Shown here: one piece after another, positions 13,614 through 27,300 of the stretch
Numbering within the stretch: position 1 is the first letter of the stretch
How the letters are laid out: every line of letters begins with the position of its first letter
Assembly (NCBI GenBank): GCA_028023455.1
Contig: JAQFVV010001035.1
Coordinates: 1-64,000 of the forward strand
Reading direction: 5' to 3'
Origin: Epiperipatus broadwayi
Taxonomy: Eukaryota; Onychophora; Udeonychophora; Euonychophora; Peripatidae
DNA: 64,000 nt
Notes under the pieces: generated by a model
Database searches by the model: none
What the model saw: the letters and a program-made list of their open reading frames with translations, nothing else
Told to the model about the DNA's origin: nothing
Translations under genes and position numbers: made by a program

Positions 13614-15019
13614 AATGTCATCCCTCTTTTTAGTAATAATTCCATCTTTTTCCTTATTGCAGATATAAATTTCCTACCAATACCAAAATGTTGTTTTACA
13701 TTCTTAAGACTTTTATTTTCTTCTACAGCTTTTCTTGCTAGTTCACAGTTATACTTTCTTATATCATTTTCAACTCTTTTCCGCACCATTTTACAAAATT
13801 CGAGATATTCAATTCTTTTTAATGCATCATTCTTGCATATCTTCATATTCCTTCTTTTCTTCATAAGTTCTCTAGTCTCAGTAGAAATTTTATTAGTCAA
13901 TTGCTGCTTTTTTCTACCAGCTATCTTTGTTGCAGTTTTTAAAAGTGTATCAGTTATTTTCATATTAATTTCATTCAAATCTGAATCATGTTCAAAATCT
14001 ACTAATACTTGAAACCGATTTGTAAGTTCTAATTTAAATTCATTAGAATGTTTCTGAAGATTAGGAATATCAACTGTAAATATAGTTTTTCTTAATAATT
14101 TTTGTCTCTCTAGTTTTACATTAACATGTATCTTACCCCTTACTAATCGATGATCACTTCCTGTGTTAAATTTATTAAGAACATTACAATCTTGAAATAT
14201 GTATTTCCTGTTAGTCAAAATATAATCCAATTCTGCTGTACCTTCATTTGGATGCTTCCATGTCCATTTCCTTCTAACATTTTTCTCAAAAAAAGAATTC
14301 ATAATATAAAGTTTTTCCTTCTCTGCAAACTCCACAAGTCTATGTCCTCTCTCATTTCTATTACCATAACCAAAATTACCTACAACACTTTCATCTTTCA
14401 TTTGTTTACCAATTCTAGCATTAAAATCTCCCATAACAATTTTAAAATGTTGTTTACTCTGATCAAAAGCCTTTTGTACATCCATATAAAAATCTTCTAC
14501 TACTTCATCACTGTGAGAACTTGTTGGGGCATAAACCTGAATTATCTGCATTTGATATCTGCTATTAAGTTGTATAACTAATCTTGCCACTCTGTCTGAT
14601 ACACCATCAATCTCCACAATATTGTTCTTCCACTTTTTATTTATAATGAATCCTACTCCACTTGTATTTCCAATATTTGTGCCTTTATAATAGAGCATAT
14701 GTCCACTTTTTAAATCAATTGTCTCTTCACCTTTTCTTCTAACTTCACAAAGTCCAATAATATCCCATTTAATATAAGAGAGTTCTTCTTCTAATTCTTG
14801 CAATCTTCCTTCACTTGAAAGTGATCTGCAGTTGTAAGTACCTAAATAAAAAGTCGTCATCAAATGGCAGCCTGGGTCCGCCTCCAGGATATTCTTAGCA
14901 CCCTCCGCCTTCGGCCACCAACCGCTGCCTTGGTTGGTGACTTTACAGCCTCCTGGGATTAAGGGCCATGCTTTATTTTTGTCTGTCATAATTGTATAAT
15001 TGGGAAAAATCTTTATCAT
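13610..15019 (-). pseudogene. RTE LINE ORF, endonuclease half (frameshifted at its end)
   Basis: This 469-codon minus-strand frame encodes an exonuclease-endonuclease-phosphatase (APE-like) domain, which nicks target DNA to prime reverse transcription. Motifs in order: LGTYNCRSL (about residue 58), DIIGLCEVRR, GVGFIINKKW, IQVYAPTSSHSD, VMGDFNARIG (about 195), TWKHPNEGTAELDYIL and GSDHRLVRGKI (about 290). All catalytic blocks (N, E, D-N, D and SDH) are present. The remainder is a basic linker toward the RT. The start is uncertain: a second Met is 11 residues downstream, just before the conserved-looking KAWPLIPGG. The last roughly 16 residues are out of frame. The reading frame moves to the RT frame around 13,655-13,662, where the frame containing [11 protein letters not shown] joins the next ORF. 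Confidence 0.9.
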
Positions 15020-15305
15020 TTACACAAACATTCATTCTGCCTTATCAGGCACTGAGAAGAAAGACCATGGTGTTTCTTGATCTTAAACTCAGAGGTAAAA
15101 AGCCAATAAACTCACCACGCTGGCTAATGCATGTTGGTGAGCAGCCCATCCATGTTCGTATACTATATGAATAAACATATAGTAATAACAGCTGCAACGA
15201 CAAGAACGTATGGAGTGGACATTAGGAATTTGCCCTGCTCGGTTCCTTTAAGGCCTCCAAGAGGAATCAAAGGGTCTCCTTTCAGTTAATAGCAAACTCC
15301 TTTAT
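15020..15305 (-). promoter_or_regulatory. Probable 5' leader / internal promoter region of the RTE LINE
   Basis: This 0.29-kb segment upstream (on the minus strand) of the endonuclease ORF is clearly less AT-rich than its surroundings and stops at the (TA)n tract at 15,301. LINEs carry internal promoters in this position, so the role is inferred from position only; no element is identified. A 60-codon plus-strand frame here is a shadow. Confidence 0.5.
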
Positions 15306-15310
15306 ATATA

Positions 15311-17024
15311 TATATATATATATTCACAGGTATTTTATAAAACTGATATTATATAAATAAATTTATTCTTTAAAACAAATCAAATTTAGAACTGAAAACG
15401 ATAACCAATTCCTATAAAACCCATACAAAATAAATTCATTTTACATTATACTATCAAATTGTCTAGAGTACGATGTGTAAATTTCCATGAATACATAATA
15501 TATATATATATATATATGCATCATACATGCACACACATATGCACATATAATACTAAATAGTGAACTGCTTGTTCATATTCACTTTAGTACAAAATATTTT
15601 TTATTCATATTAGTACAAAATATCTTTCCTGATTTCCTAAAAAATTAAACCTATTCACATGAAAAGAACTGTCAAACTAATGCTATCTATAACAAGTTCA
15701 ATTACAATTTGTACTAACATTTTTATTCATAAATATTACAATTCACAAAGACCTTTCTGTTTAGATATATAAATCAACATTTTAAGGTGTTATAGTGTGT
15801 GCAATAATCAATTCCCTTTCCCTCTACTTAATGATACACTATAATTTTAAATAAAACACAAACAGACCTCTGTCTATAAGTTACATTTAAGCCACACAGT
15901 TATTAGTCTCTCTAGATAAAGTATTTTTTAGCTTTTCTTGAACTTAAAAAAATAATTTACTCGGATAGAGTTAAGAAACTAATCCTACTATTTACTTTCC
16001 AATCATTAATTTTTTTATGAAAGAAACTAAGGGTTACAATATAAAGACACAAACTATAGCGATATTAATAATAAATATGATAATAAACATTACATAGAAT
16101 ATTTGGTTCATTAGTCTGTTTTCTAAAATTTTGCAATATTTCTTAACCTGCACTTTTCAAATTTATTCTAACTTTAGCTATATCTTTCCAAGGATTACAA
16201 TATATATTGTTCTGCTTTAGATTGTCTTTGTCATAATCTTTATAATAATTTGCATAATTAACTTTCTTAAAAACTCTTCTATTGTTTATTTTCTTGTGTT
16301 TAATGTTTAGTCGAATGAAGTCTGGTTTACTAAAATAATAACTTCTTTAGAATTATATCCATTAAATTGAAGATATAGTCTTGCCTTTACATATTTAGCA
16401 TTTCACAGATAATTCTTTAATAATTATAAATTAATGTGAATTTAAATATGATGGATTTAATATCTCTGACAATTTGGATATTTTACTTCATAAATTCTTA
16501 ATGCTCATTTTGCTTTTTTCTGTAGAATTCAGGTCACAATTGAAATGAAACAACTTTCTTCTTAAGAGCTAAACTATGACATAACAAGATCAAGCTTTTA
16601 AATATTATGTATGTAATTATATTTTAAACTTAAAGAAATCAAACACAAAGAAAATGTCGACAATTTTTTTTTTTTTTCTAACTTGAATTACTAACAAAAT
16701 GAGTCATAAGTAATGCATATTTTAATTCTAATTGCTATTTTGCCTACATAAAAACATCTTTAAAATTAAACTGGCATTTGAATCCTCGTCATAAGCATAA
16801 CCAATGCATTTATATTTTCATTAAACTATAAGTCTCTCATTAAATAAAGCATAATTTTGCATATAATTAATGCAAAATACCACTTAGTAATCTCCTTTCC
16901 TCTTAAAAGACATTAAATAAATTTGTAACGAAACATTTTATGGTCTTCTATTTTCTTTTACTATCTTACTAAGAACTCATATACACACAAAAATATCACA
17001 GACACACACATATATATATATATA
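15311..17024. other. AT-rich stretch without recognised gene
   Basis: Contains (TA)n at about 15,498-15,516 followed by CA-rich DNA, a duplicated TTAGTACAAAATAT word (about 15,584 and 15,609) and the (TA)n at 17,010-17,025 that borders the next element. No coding or RNA signature is seen. Confidence 0.4.
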
Positions 17025-20000
17025 TTCTAACCTATCTAACGACGGCGACTTCTTTTTTATCACTTCGGAAATCATAATCCTATTAAAGAGAATTCGGAAT
17101 TCGGACGCTTCCGTCTATGATTCGTATACGCTTAAAAACGCTTCTGTATAGAAAGGGAACGAACCATCTTTATTACCTAATAGTTCTTCGACGTTTGGTT
17201 AGTTATAATAATTCAGCTACAGCGATATGCAGTTCAGACAGAAATAGAATTAAAAAAAAAATTATCCTTAATAAAATAAATTTAAAAGAAAATTTAGAAT
17301 AAACTAACATTCTTTCTCTATCCAAAACACATTCTCTGAGCTGTAAGTACTTGCACTGTTCGACAATGATGATGATGATTTCATGTCATTGTTGATATTA
17401 CTGACTAAAACAAAACATTTATTAATTTTCCAATATGCTCTCAATATTTTATTATTATACAATTAGAAGTTTCAATCTCTTAAGCCATGCCACGCTTGTA
17501 ATATTGATCATAATTAATCAATTCTTAATTTAAAAGCACTTATAATAATGACACTAATCTCAGGGTTCTCTGTTATATTTAATAAAATGCTCGGCAGTAT
17601 TGTGTTGTCGCATATGACTGACATTCTGGTCGGCTATAGGAAACATTTACCTTATTTAAATTCCAGGTGTCTTCATCCACATATCAACTATTATAATATT
17701 TAACGAAATGATAACTATATTCAATAACAACGCATAATTTTGAATAATACAGCCCTTTTAAATCCAGAATCTCAGTCGGAATGATGAAAAGACAAGGGTG
17801 CTTTTGTGTCCTTCCATTATCCATGACAACACAATAATTTAACTAAGATTTATTACTTAGACACTTCACTTAAATGTGTACGAAATAATGTGCAACCAAA
17901 AGCTACTAGTTTGGGAATAAAGTGATTTTACACACATATAAAATAAAATGTCTTGGTCTGAAGTTTTCAATTCCATAAATAATTCTTATTAAATTAAAAT
18001 ATAATGAAATATTCGGATCTGCTTACAATTGTCTATCTGGTGTATTGAATTTAAGATTTCATAAATGATTTTGGACTCAAGAAAGTATTGCAAGTATTAT
18101 GCAAATACACTTTTATTTAGCACACAAGAAAAATGACTCAAGACTAACTTGTAACAAGACTATAATTTATTATTAAATTTTAACAAGATTATAATTTATT
18201 ATTACAGTTTAACAAAACTATCCTTTATGATTAACATAATAAACAAACATATACAATTTATTCGATCCCATATGGATAAAACAAAATATAATTAACATTA
18301 ATTCGTCTATACTTTTAGACCTGGATTCGAACTACTTCTTCATCTTCTTTTTACATTTATGCAAATTGAATATAACAAAATAAATATTATTATTGATACA
18401 TCAACTCATCCATTTAGTGTATCTTATATGAACGGCTGCTTAACTTCATTAACTAACTATTTGTTTTAAAATAAAAATAATCTGATTCTAGGCAATGCGT
18501 ACAAACGATTTTTATTATCATATCTTTAATTAAATGATAGTTTTTATTTAGATAACTTATTATAATTTATGGGTTATTTATCAGAAGTTACACTTATTAT
18601 TTTTAATGTTTACCTTAATAACAACTGAAGTTGTTATACACACTGTTTTTTTTTTTTAAGTATAAGTTATATTGTGAGTGCTACTTAATCATTAACCCGA
18701 ATTAAACCTAGTATTTGAATCCTCCATTGGCAAATAAAATTTTTAAATCACGCAATTTTAAACTTACTCTCTCCATTGACTTACGTGTGGATTACCAGCA
18801 CTATTCCGCCGCACAATCCAGACATTGATCATATATACTAGCACGCTATTTTTACTAAATGGATCTTGAGGAATTAACCTCCAATATACCCGTTATCTTG
18901 CCATAACTTTCTAAACACAACACAATATTCAACACCTTCAGTGGTGGAATTATCTCTATTTTCTCATGAGGAATATGGAATAACACTGAAGGTCTGTAGA
19001 ATTAACTACTACATTAAAATAGTTTGGTGGGTCCTTACCTCTTACTTGGGCATAATAGGAACACACACCAAATATAATCCTCTCCTGGGATTTTAACGAA
19101 TGAAATACACTAAATACGATATAAATTACTGATCGTCCTAACTCTGAGAAGCGATCACTTGGATTATAAACATACGCGAATACTAGATTTATCTATTCCC
19201 CTCATGGAAAATAAAGCTTTTGGGGAGATCATTTTCCATCCCACAAAATAAAGACATTACAATTATTACTTATGCAAATCTTAAGCATATACCAATGCTA
19301 TATCGGGGCAAGACAATCAAATACACTAATTACACTAAATTTATGTTCCGGGGTATACTTAGATCAACGTCTGAAATCAATGGATATCACAGAATAAACC
19401 ATAATAATTTTCACCTTTGCCAAAGAAACATTCAACAAGTAATTGGTAGTATAGTATCTTGAACTAAATTAAGTGAATGCGTTAATAAAGAATAATTGGG
19501 AATAAGTTCCGCAATTAACATAGTATAAATTTGTTTCAAACTTTAAATAAGTAATATCCTGTATAGCACTTCTCTTTAATTACTTCTGATAATTTTAACT
19601 AGATATTTTACCTATTAAGTATCTGAATTTTTCTTCTTTTATGCATCTAACATATAAATTTATATCCATAATGCGTATCATAAGTAAACACATTTTATAA
19701 AAAAAATTTTTTTTTCATGTCGAATATAAATTTAACCTAGAATAAGTATATGAAAACATACCTTTATGATTACAAGGTCATTTAAATATTACTTGATTAT
19801 ACAGCCTTTAACCTGTTGATATAAAAAAAATACACATAATTTTACAAATTAGTAAAAAAAATCATTACTTAACAAGTGCTTATTATCTCACTAGAAAAAT
19901 GTTTTTCCGTTGGGCAATTTATCTAGATGAAGAACTTGATCCATTCGTAGTTCACGAAGCAAATTTAAAATAAGAAACACATTTTATTATTTCATTTATA

Positions 20001-21599
20001 TAAAAGTTGCCTCCATTCTGGTGCAATTAATAAATTAGGCAAAGAAAACATAGCAGCATTGGATGTTAACTCTTCCTTGAATTAACTGATATAATTTTGG
20101 GACCCAAGAAAACAATACATATTTTAACATGACGAATATTTGACGATAGACGATCACATATACAATTCTTTTCTTTTTACTATTGGCAATACGTATCATT
20201 TTTAGCTAGCTGGCTTATGAATAAAATAATGAGTGAATTTTCCAAAATACTATTATTATAAGGATTGCAGCTGACTTACGTGGATATGAAGTTTTAACGA
20301 CTCCAATTGATGTATAATATAACATATATTATGGTTATAATTAAGTCAATAATGTTTGTAGTTTTTTATTCCTACTTTAGGAATTGTAATTTTTCTTTAA
20401 CAAGGAATTCTCCGTACAATGCACACATACAAATTTTCCAATATTTGCCTTGAGAAAATTTATATTTTCTTTTTAAAAAATATACAGGTGCATAAGTAAA
20501 TATCATTGATCATCAATATTATTTTTAGATAATTTTCAGTAAATAAAACATATTTTAATGTGGGGAACTTACATTATTTTCAAACGCAGACAATTTCTTT
20601 TAGAAAGAGCGCGAAATGTTTCTCGTTAACTTTCTTTGGCTTTTATAATATTTCTTTTAATTATAATTTTTCTTTTATACCATGAAAAGATTATTAAATA
20701 AGGTAAAGTTAACAAATAATTGTTTATTTCCTGGAAATTACTTATATTGCTTAATTTAAATATAATGACACTTTCCGTGATTGCTGTAGTTAATACGGTC
20801 ATTTTGAACTTTAGCAGAAGATAGTATATTTTTGCGTATAAAAAGCTTTAAAATAGGTAGATGGCCACAGAAAACAGAATATCTTATCAAATAGGATTAG
20901 CCACACATGATATTACTAACAATTTACTGGACTTATATTTATTTCTGCAATAAAAAATAAAAAATTTGTTACCGAATTTCAGTACTGCTTCCTCCTTGTA
21001 AAACTAATGTCAGACTACACTTTCTTCAAATTTTGGCGGTCTTCTTTTAGCGACCTCTTACAGAAAAATAATCATTTAATTATAACATAAACAAAAGAAA
21101 GGAAAAAAATAACTTATTACAGTCATATATTTTTACATATGATTTAAATGGATTACAAAGTAATTTGACAAATAATGAAAAATAATAAATATACTTAATT
21201 AACAATGTTTATTAGTGATGTATAATTCTGTATACACTATTATCCAAAATAATTTAAAAATTACCAGAAGTTATTGTGCTTTATGATAAGATACTCATCT
21301 ACTCTTCCTCTACCCATCCAAAATCAATTACTGTTTATAATATGTGCTTTTATACTATATTAAATTGCTCTTATTGTTAATATTTTCATCAAATTATTCA
21401 TGCTCTTCTTCAAAATGACACTGGATTACCAAATTTATTAGTTATTTGCTTAAAACACGTTAAAGTGAGTAAATAGCATATTTTATTAATCACTTAATAT
21501 TATTATTATTTCACTTTTTTATTTCCTAGAAAAGGATAGCATTGTTTTCCTGTGGAAATAATGCTAAATAAACCAAGTGTCAATAACACTAGGTTACAA
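17025..21599 (+). mobile_element. 4.6-kb element, left copy (inverted relative to 24.3-28.9 kb)
   Basis: The left arm of a very large inverted repeat. It begins TTCTAACCTA directly after a (TA)n tract and ends TAGGTTACAA directly before another TA tract. Its own two ends are therefore 10-bp terminal inverted repeats with one mismatch (TTSTAACCTA), and each arm is itself a bounded element. Subterminal palindromes lie near the inner end, around 21,540-21,570 (GCATTGTTTTCC with GGAAATAATGC) and 21,575-21,590 (AGTGTCAATAACACT). The only conserved open frame is an 80-codon one (19,220-19,462). No transposase, RT or other domain was recognised, so it looks non-autonomous. TA flanks would fit a TA-targeting DNA transposon, but superfamily is unresolved. 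Confidence 0.75.
19220..19462 (+). CDS. Small open frame conserved in both 4.6-kb copies, function unknown
   Basis: An 80-codon frame starting MGRSFSIPQNKDITIITYAN and ending QQVIGSIVS. The mirror-image copy at 26,478-26,720 has the same length and the same start and stop, with only about six amino-acid changes (for example TIKYTN/TSKYTN and NHNN/SNNN). No signal peptide, membrane segment, zinc ligand pattern or known domain is visible. Conservation of the frame may only reflect the high DNA identity of the two copies, and every difference I noted changes the protein, which argues against purifying selection. Kept at low confidence as a possible remnant of an element-encoded ORF. Confidence 0.2.
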   Translation: MGRSFSIPQNKDITIITYANLKHIPMLYRGKTIKYTNYTKFMFRGILRSTSEINGYHRINHNNFHLCQRNIQQVIGSIVS

Positions 21600-24322
21600 T
21601 ATATATATGGTCGTCTACTGGAAAGTGATCTAAAGCAACCTTAATCTTCTGGATATTTATAGGATTCATCTAATTTGATGTTGAGAATGAAATCATTTAA
21701 TTCACTAACTCTCACAACACATACAATGCAATAACTTATAAAAATATATTAATATATAAGTTAGCTTTCAAAAGTCATATCAACACAGCCAATGATTAAA
21801 TAGAAAGAAACTCTGAGGAAAGTACTTTGTAGCTATTTATCTATTATATTTTTACTTCACGGAAGCTTACAGATAAAATACTCTGAATTCATCATTTATC
21901 TGTAAGAATATTAGAATTAATATATATATAAAATAAATAAAATATCCGTTAATTAAAAACAATATTGTAATTATAATTGAAATAATAAATTTTTTTAATG
22001 GTTTTACAAAAGAAAAATTAAAGAGGCAATTTTTATAAACAGGAATAAAATGCATTTAATAAATCGACAAGCTTCTAACATTAAAATACGAGATTCGTGG
22101 AATTTGAATTGATGATGTTTGCTTCCGCTTTTAGTTTTTGAATTTAATGGCAGTTGAGGCAGGTTAGAAAGTAACCAAAAGTACTTCTGCGGATTTAAAG
22201 ATTGTTTGTAATTGTTTGTAAACCGTTAAAAAAATATTATTTCAATTATAATATATATATATCTTTACTTAGTTGTGTAACATTTATACTACTTTTACTA
22301 TAATTATATTTTTGTGATGATTTAAAAATGTCAAAATCTTTTCAATGTCCTACAAATTATGCAAAATATTCATATAATCCTGACATCTTCATGTTTCTTT
22401 TTCCAATTTATATGTTAAAATTATTTCTTTGGAGTAGGGAGAACTTATACACTATAACAAAAGGTTATAATTAGGCTTAAAACAATGTAGAAAAGATGTA
22501 GTTATTACAGCACCATTGTAAAGTACAAACCCATAAAATCTGTGCTAGATTTCCACAGCCCTGAAAAATATGATTAAACTATAGCTCCTACTCTCCTAGC
22601 ACTACAAACAAATAATCACAAAAAATGTTATCCAAATACAGTCTAAAATCACAAAAATTGAATACATTGTTGCTCTGTAAAAATACAAGCAATTATTTAT
22701 ACCAACCAATAGTGTTACATAAACAATGTTGTTAAATATACTGATATTTCACAGAGAAAAATATGATAGTTCTGGTTGTCTCACATTTAGTTTTCAAGTT
22801 CTGTATTTAGTAATAACTGCATATTTGATGTACCTTTAATTAATCATAATATTTTAAAAATGCAATGTAATGGCTTTTACCTTGTGAAGTTATATGTTTG
22901 TTGTAATGTTTGCAGTTTTGTTTATATTAGATGTGAATTTAAATTACAATTTAAATTAGATGGCTTGACAGGGAGCTAATTTTTATAGATCTTTTTTCTT
23001 TTTAAATCAATTACTTTATTTTTAAGGAATACGGGTAATGTCATGATATTATGATATTGTCAAGATATGACAAACTAAATTGTTTCTGTTATCGTTACAT
23101 TTAATTTGAAAATGTTGTTTTTATTAATTATATTAGATGATGATAGTGGTTCTAAAATAAGAGACAGCTTTGTTTGTAAATATTCAAAATAAATAACATA
23201 TTCTCCAGTCTTAAAAGATATGAGATTCAATGTAAATATAAAGATAAGTATAAAGTTAAATTATATTTAGTCATGAAACCAATTGTATTTAGATATCACG
23301 GGCAATATAGGTAGAGAAGTAGTTTATTTATCTTAGATACCAAATGATTTTTTATGAAGAATTTTTTATAGAATATACTAAAATTGGTAGAATAGGTAAC
23401 TGAAGATTTAAAAAAAAGCTTATCGATTTTTTTTTAAAAATTGACAACCATGGCAGTTTGATTTCTATATTTAAATTTATGCTGAAATAATATGATGTCA
23501 ATAATAGAGTTTCATCAACTTTCATAAAATGTTTCTTACAATTACAAAAGTTGTTGTTTCCACTCTACTGAAATCAGCCTTTAAGGAACATCAAATAATG
23601 TTATTCTAAAATATTGTTGTCAGTTTGGTTAAAAACAGTTTTCAATTTGTTTAAAATTTAGATACATACTGAATAGAAAGTGACCTGATATTTCTACACA
23701 GCTATGTAAGCAAGTTAACTTGAGTTCAAAACCTTAATATTTTATCGAGTTTTAGGCCATTAACTTTAATAGTATAAAGAAAGAAAATGTGGCTGATAAT
23801 TTTTCCCAATTTTTCATCCTAATCTTTACTGACAATGGAAAAATCAAAAAAACGGTTAACACTACATATCTGGTATTCATAGGTTTCTCATGTTTATAGT
23901 AGATGTCTTTAGAAAATCATGAAAAAACTGCTAACGCATATGATAGATTATATTCAGTATATATACTGACTTGCCATCAGATTTAAATTTAAAACATTAT
24001 TAATTCAGTATTGAGAGTGATATGACTCAAATGATAATGGACCACAATATGATGCGTATAACTCTTGTGATTACGAGGCATTGTCTTCTTTTGTTCTGAT
24101 TAACCTTCAGATGTGTATTCATAAATAATAAATGAGCTTTACAAGAAAAATTAAATAATCATATAAATTAAAGAACAGTTTTTTTGAGTACATAAAAATA
24201 TGATTCCGGAGATCAGGGCAATCATTCGACTAAACAGGGGATTCCATTAATGGGACTTTCTTTGCATTATTTTTCCTGAGGGAAATTTTTTTTTCACTTA
24301 ATAGTATTCATATATATATATA
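21600..24322. other. 2.7-kb spacer between the two 4.6-kb inverted copies
   Basis: AT-rich DNA with no recognised gene. It contains the half-copy of the 8.7-kb foldback family at 22,141-22,250 and (TA)n tracts at both edges (21,599-21,608 and about 24,310-24,322). The two arms plus this spacer could form an 11.9-kb stem-loop. Confidence 0.5.
22141..22250 (+). repeat. Right-half relic of the 8.7-kb foldback family
   Basis: Matches 8,810-8,920: TTTAATGGCAGTTGAGGCAG, then ACCAAAAGTACTTCTG, GATTGTTTGTAAT, GTTTGTAAACC and ATTATTTCAATTATAAT. The left inverted arm is missing, so this copy is truncated. Confidence 0.8.
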
Positions 24323-27300
24323 TTGTAACCTAGTGTTATTGACACTTGGTTTATTTGGCATTGTTTCCACAGGAAAACAATGCTATCCTTTTTTAGAAAA
24401 TAAAAAGATAAAATAATAATAATATTAAGTGATTAATAAAGTATGCTATTTACTCACTTTAACGTGTTTTAAGCAAATAACTAATAAATTTGGTAATCCA
24501 ATGGCATTTTGAAGAAGAGCATGAATAATTTAATTAAAATGTTAACAATAAGAGCAATTTAATATAGTATAAAAGCACATATTATAAACAGTAATTGATT
24601 TTGGATGGGTAGAGGGAGAGTGGGTGAGTATCTTATCATAAAACACAATAACTTCTGGTAATTTTTAAATTAATTTAGATAATAATGTATACAGAAATAT
24701 ACACCACTAATAAGCATTGTTAGTTAAAGATATTTATTATTTTTCATTATTTGTCAAATTACTTTGTAATTTATTTAAATCATACGGAAATATATAACTG
24801 TAATAAGTTTTTTTTTTTTTCCTTTTCTTTTGTTTATGTTATAATTAAATGATTATTTTTCTGTAAGAGGTCGCTAAAAGAAGACCACCAAATTTTGAAG
24901 AAAGTTTAGTCTGACATTAGTTTTACAAGGAGGAAGCAGTACTGAAATTCGGTAACAAATTTTTTATTATTTTTTATTGCAGAAATAAATATAAGTCAAG
25001 TAAATTTTTGATAATATCATGCGTGGCTAATCCTATTTGATAAGATATTCTGTTTTCTGTGGCCATCTACCTATTTTAAAGCTTTTTATATGCAAAATTG
25101 TGCTATCTTATGCTAAAGTTCAAAATGATCGTATTAACTACAGTAATCACGGAAAGTGTCATTATATTTAAATTAAGCAATATAAGTAATTTCCAGGAAA
25201 TAAACAATTATTTGTTAACTTTACCTTATTTAATAATCTTTTCATGGTATAAAAGAACAATTATAATTAAAAGAAATATTATAAAAGCCAAAGGAAGTTA
25301 ACGAGAAACATTTCGCGCTCTTTCTAAAAGAAATTGTCTGCGTTTGAAAATAATGTAAGTTCCCCACGTTAAAATATGTTTTATTCACTGAAAATTATTT
25401 AAAAATAATATTAATGATCAAGGATATTTACTTATGCACCTGCATATTTTTAAAAAAGAAAACATAAATTTTCTCAAGGCAAATATCGGAAAATTTGTAT
25501 GTGTGCATTTTACGGAGAATTCATTATTAAAGAAAAATTATAATTCCTAGAGTAGGAATAAAAACTACAAACATTAGTGACTTAATTATAACCATAATAT
25601 AATATGTTATATTATACATCAAACGGAGTTGTTAAAACTTCATATCCATGTAAGTCAGCTGCAGTCCTTATAATAATAGTATTTTGGAAAATTCGCGCAT
25701 TATTTTATTCATAAGCCAGCTAGCTAAAAATGATACGTATTGCCAATAGTAAAAAGAAAAGAATTGTATATGTGATCGTCTATCGTCAAATATTCGTCAT
25801 GTTAAAATATGTATTGTTTTCTTGGATCCCCAAAATTATAGCAGTTAATTCAAAAAAGAATTAACATCCAACGCTGCTATGTTTTCTTTGCCTAATTTAT
25901 TAATTGCACCAGAATGGAGGCAACTTTTATAGAAATAAAATAATAAAATGTGTTTCTTATTTTAAATTTGCTTCGTGAACTATGAATGGATCAAGTTCTT
26001 CATCTAGATAAATTGCCCAACGGAAAAACATTTTTCTAGTGAGATAATAAGCACTTGTTAAGTAATGATTTTTTTTTACTAATTTGTAAAATTATGTGTA
26101 TTTTTTTTATATCAACAGGTGAAAGACTGTATAGTCAAGTAATATTTAAATGACCTTGTAATCATAAAGGTATGTTTTCATGTAATTATTCTAGGTTAAA
26201 TTTATATTTGACATGGAAAAAAAAAATTATTATTTTTTTTATAAAATGTGTTTACTTATGATATGCAATAATGGGTATAGATTTATATGTTAGATGCGTA
26301 AAAGAAGAAAAATTTAGATACTTAATAAGTAAAATATCTAGTTAAAATTATCAGAAGTAATTAAAGAGAAGTGCTATACAGGATATTACTTATTTAAAGT
26401 TTGAAACAAATTTATACTATGTTAATTGATGAACTTATTCCCAATTATTCTTTATTAACGCATTCATTTGATTTAGTTCAAGATACTATAATACCAATTA
26501 CTTGTGGAACGTTTCTTTGGCAAAGGTGAAAATTATTATTGCTTATTCTGTGATATCCATTGATTTCAGACGTTGATCTAAGTATACCCCGGAACATAAA
26601 TTTAGTGTAATTAGTGTATTTGCTTGTTTTGCCCCGATATAGCATAGGTATATGCTTAAGATTCGCATAAGTAATAATTGTAATGTCTTTATTTTGTGGG
26701 ATGGAAAATGATCTCCCCAAAAGCTTTATTTTCCATGAGGGGAATAGATAAATCTAGTATTCGGGTATGTTTATAACCTAAGTGATCGCTTCTCAGAGTT
26801 AGGACGATCAGGAATTTATATCGTATTTAATGTATTTCATTCATTAAAATCCCAGGAGAGGATTATATTTGGTGTGTGTTCCTATTATGCCCAAGTAAGA
26901 GGCAAGGACCCACCAAACTATTTTAATGTAGTAGTTAACTCTACAGACCTTCAGTGTTATTCCATATTCCTCATGAGAAAATAGAGATAATTCCTCCACG
27001 GAAGGTGTTGAATATTGTGTTTTGTTTAGAAAGTTCTGGCAAGATAACGGGTATATTGGAGGTTAATTCCTCAAGATCCATTTAGTAAAAATAGCATGCT
27101 AGTATATATGATCAATGTCTGGATTGTGCGGTGGAATAGTGCTGGTAATCCACACGTAAGTCAATGGAGAGAGTAAGTTTAAAATTGCGTGATTTAGAAA
27201 TTTTTATTTGCCAATGGAGGGTTCAAATACTAGGTTTAATTTGGGTTAATGATTAAGTAGCACTCACAATATAACTTATACTGAGGAATACAGTGTGTAT

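Larger units (their letters stand above)
12007..15310 (-). mobile_element. Near-full-length RTE-type LINE
   Basis: A minus-strand non-LTR retrotransposon of about 3.3 kb. From 5' (high coordinate) to 3' it has a less AT-rich 5' leader (about 15,305-15,020), an AP-like endonuclease, a reverse transcriptase, a C-terminal region and a very short 3' UTR. The 3' end runs into a (ATG)n-type tail on the minus strand (CATCAT on the plus strand at 12,019-12,032) and then (TA)n. A single ORF ordered endonuclease-RT, a short 3' UTR and a trinucleotide tail are typical of the RTE clade. (TA)n lies at both boundaries (about 12,007-12,018 and 15,301-15,322), suggesting insertion into a TA microsatellite, so no target-site duplication can be recognised. 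One frameshift separates the two reading frames; otherwise the copy looks young. Confidence 0.9.

Noticed and set aside
12058-14581. Plus-strand frames of 60-143 codons inside the LINE
   Set aside because: Antisense shadows of the RTE endonuclease and RT frames.
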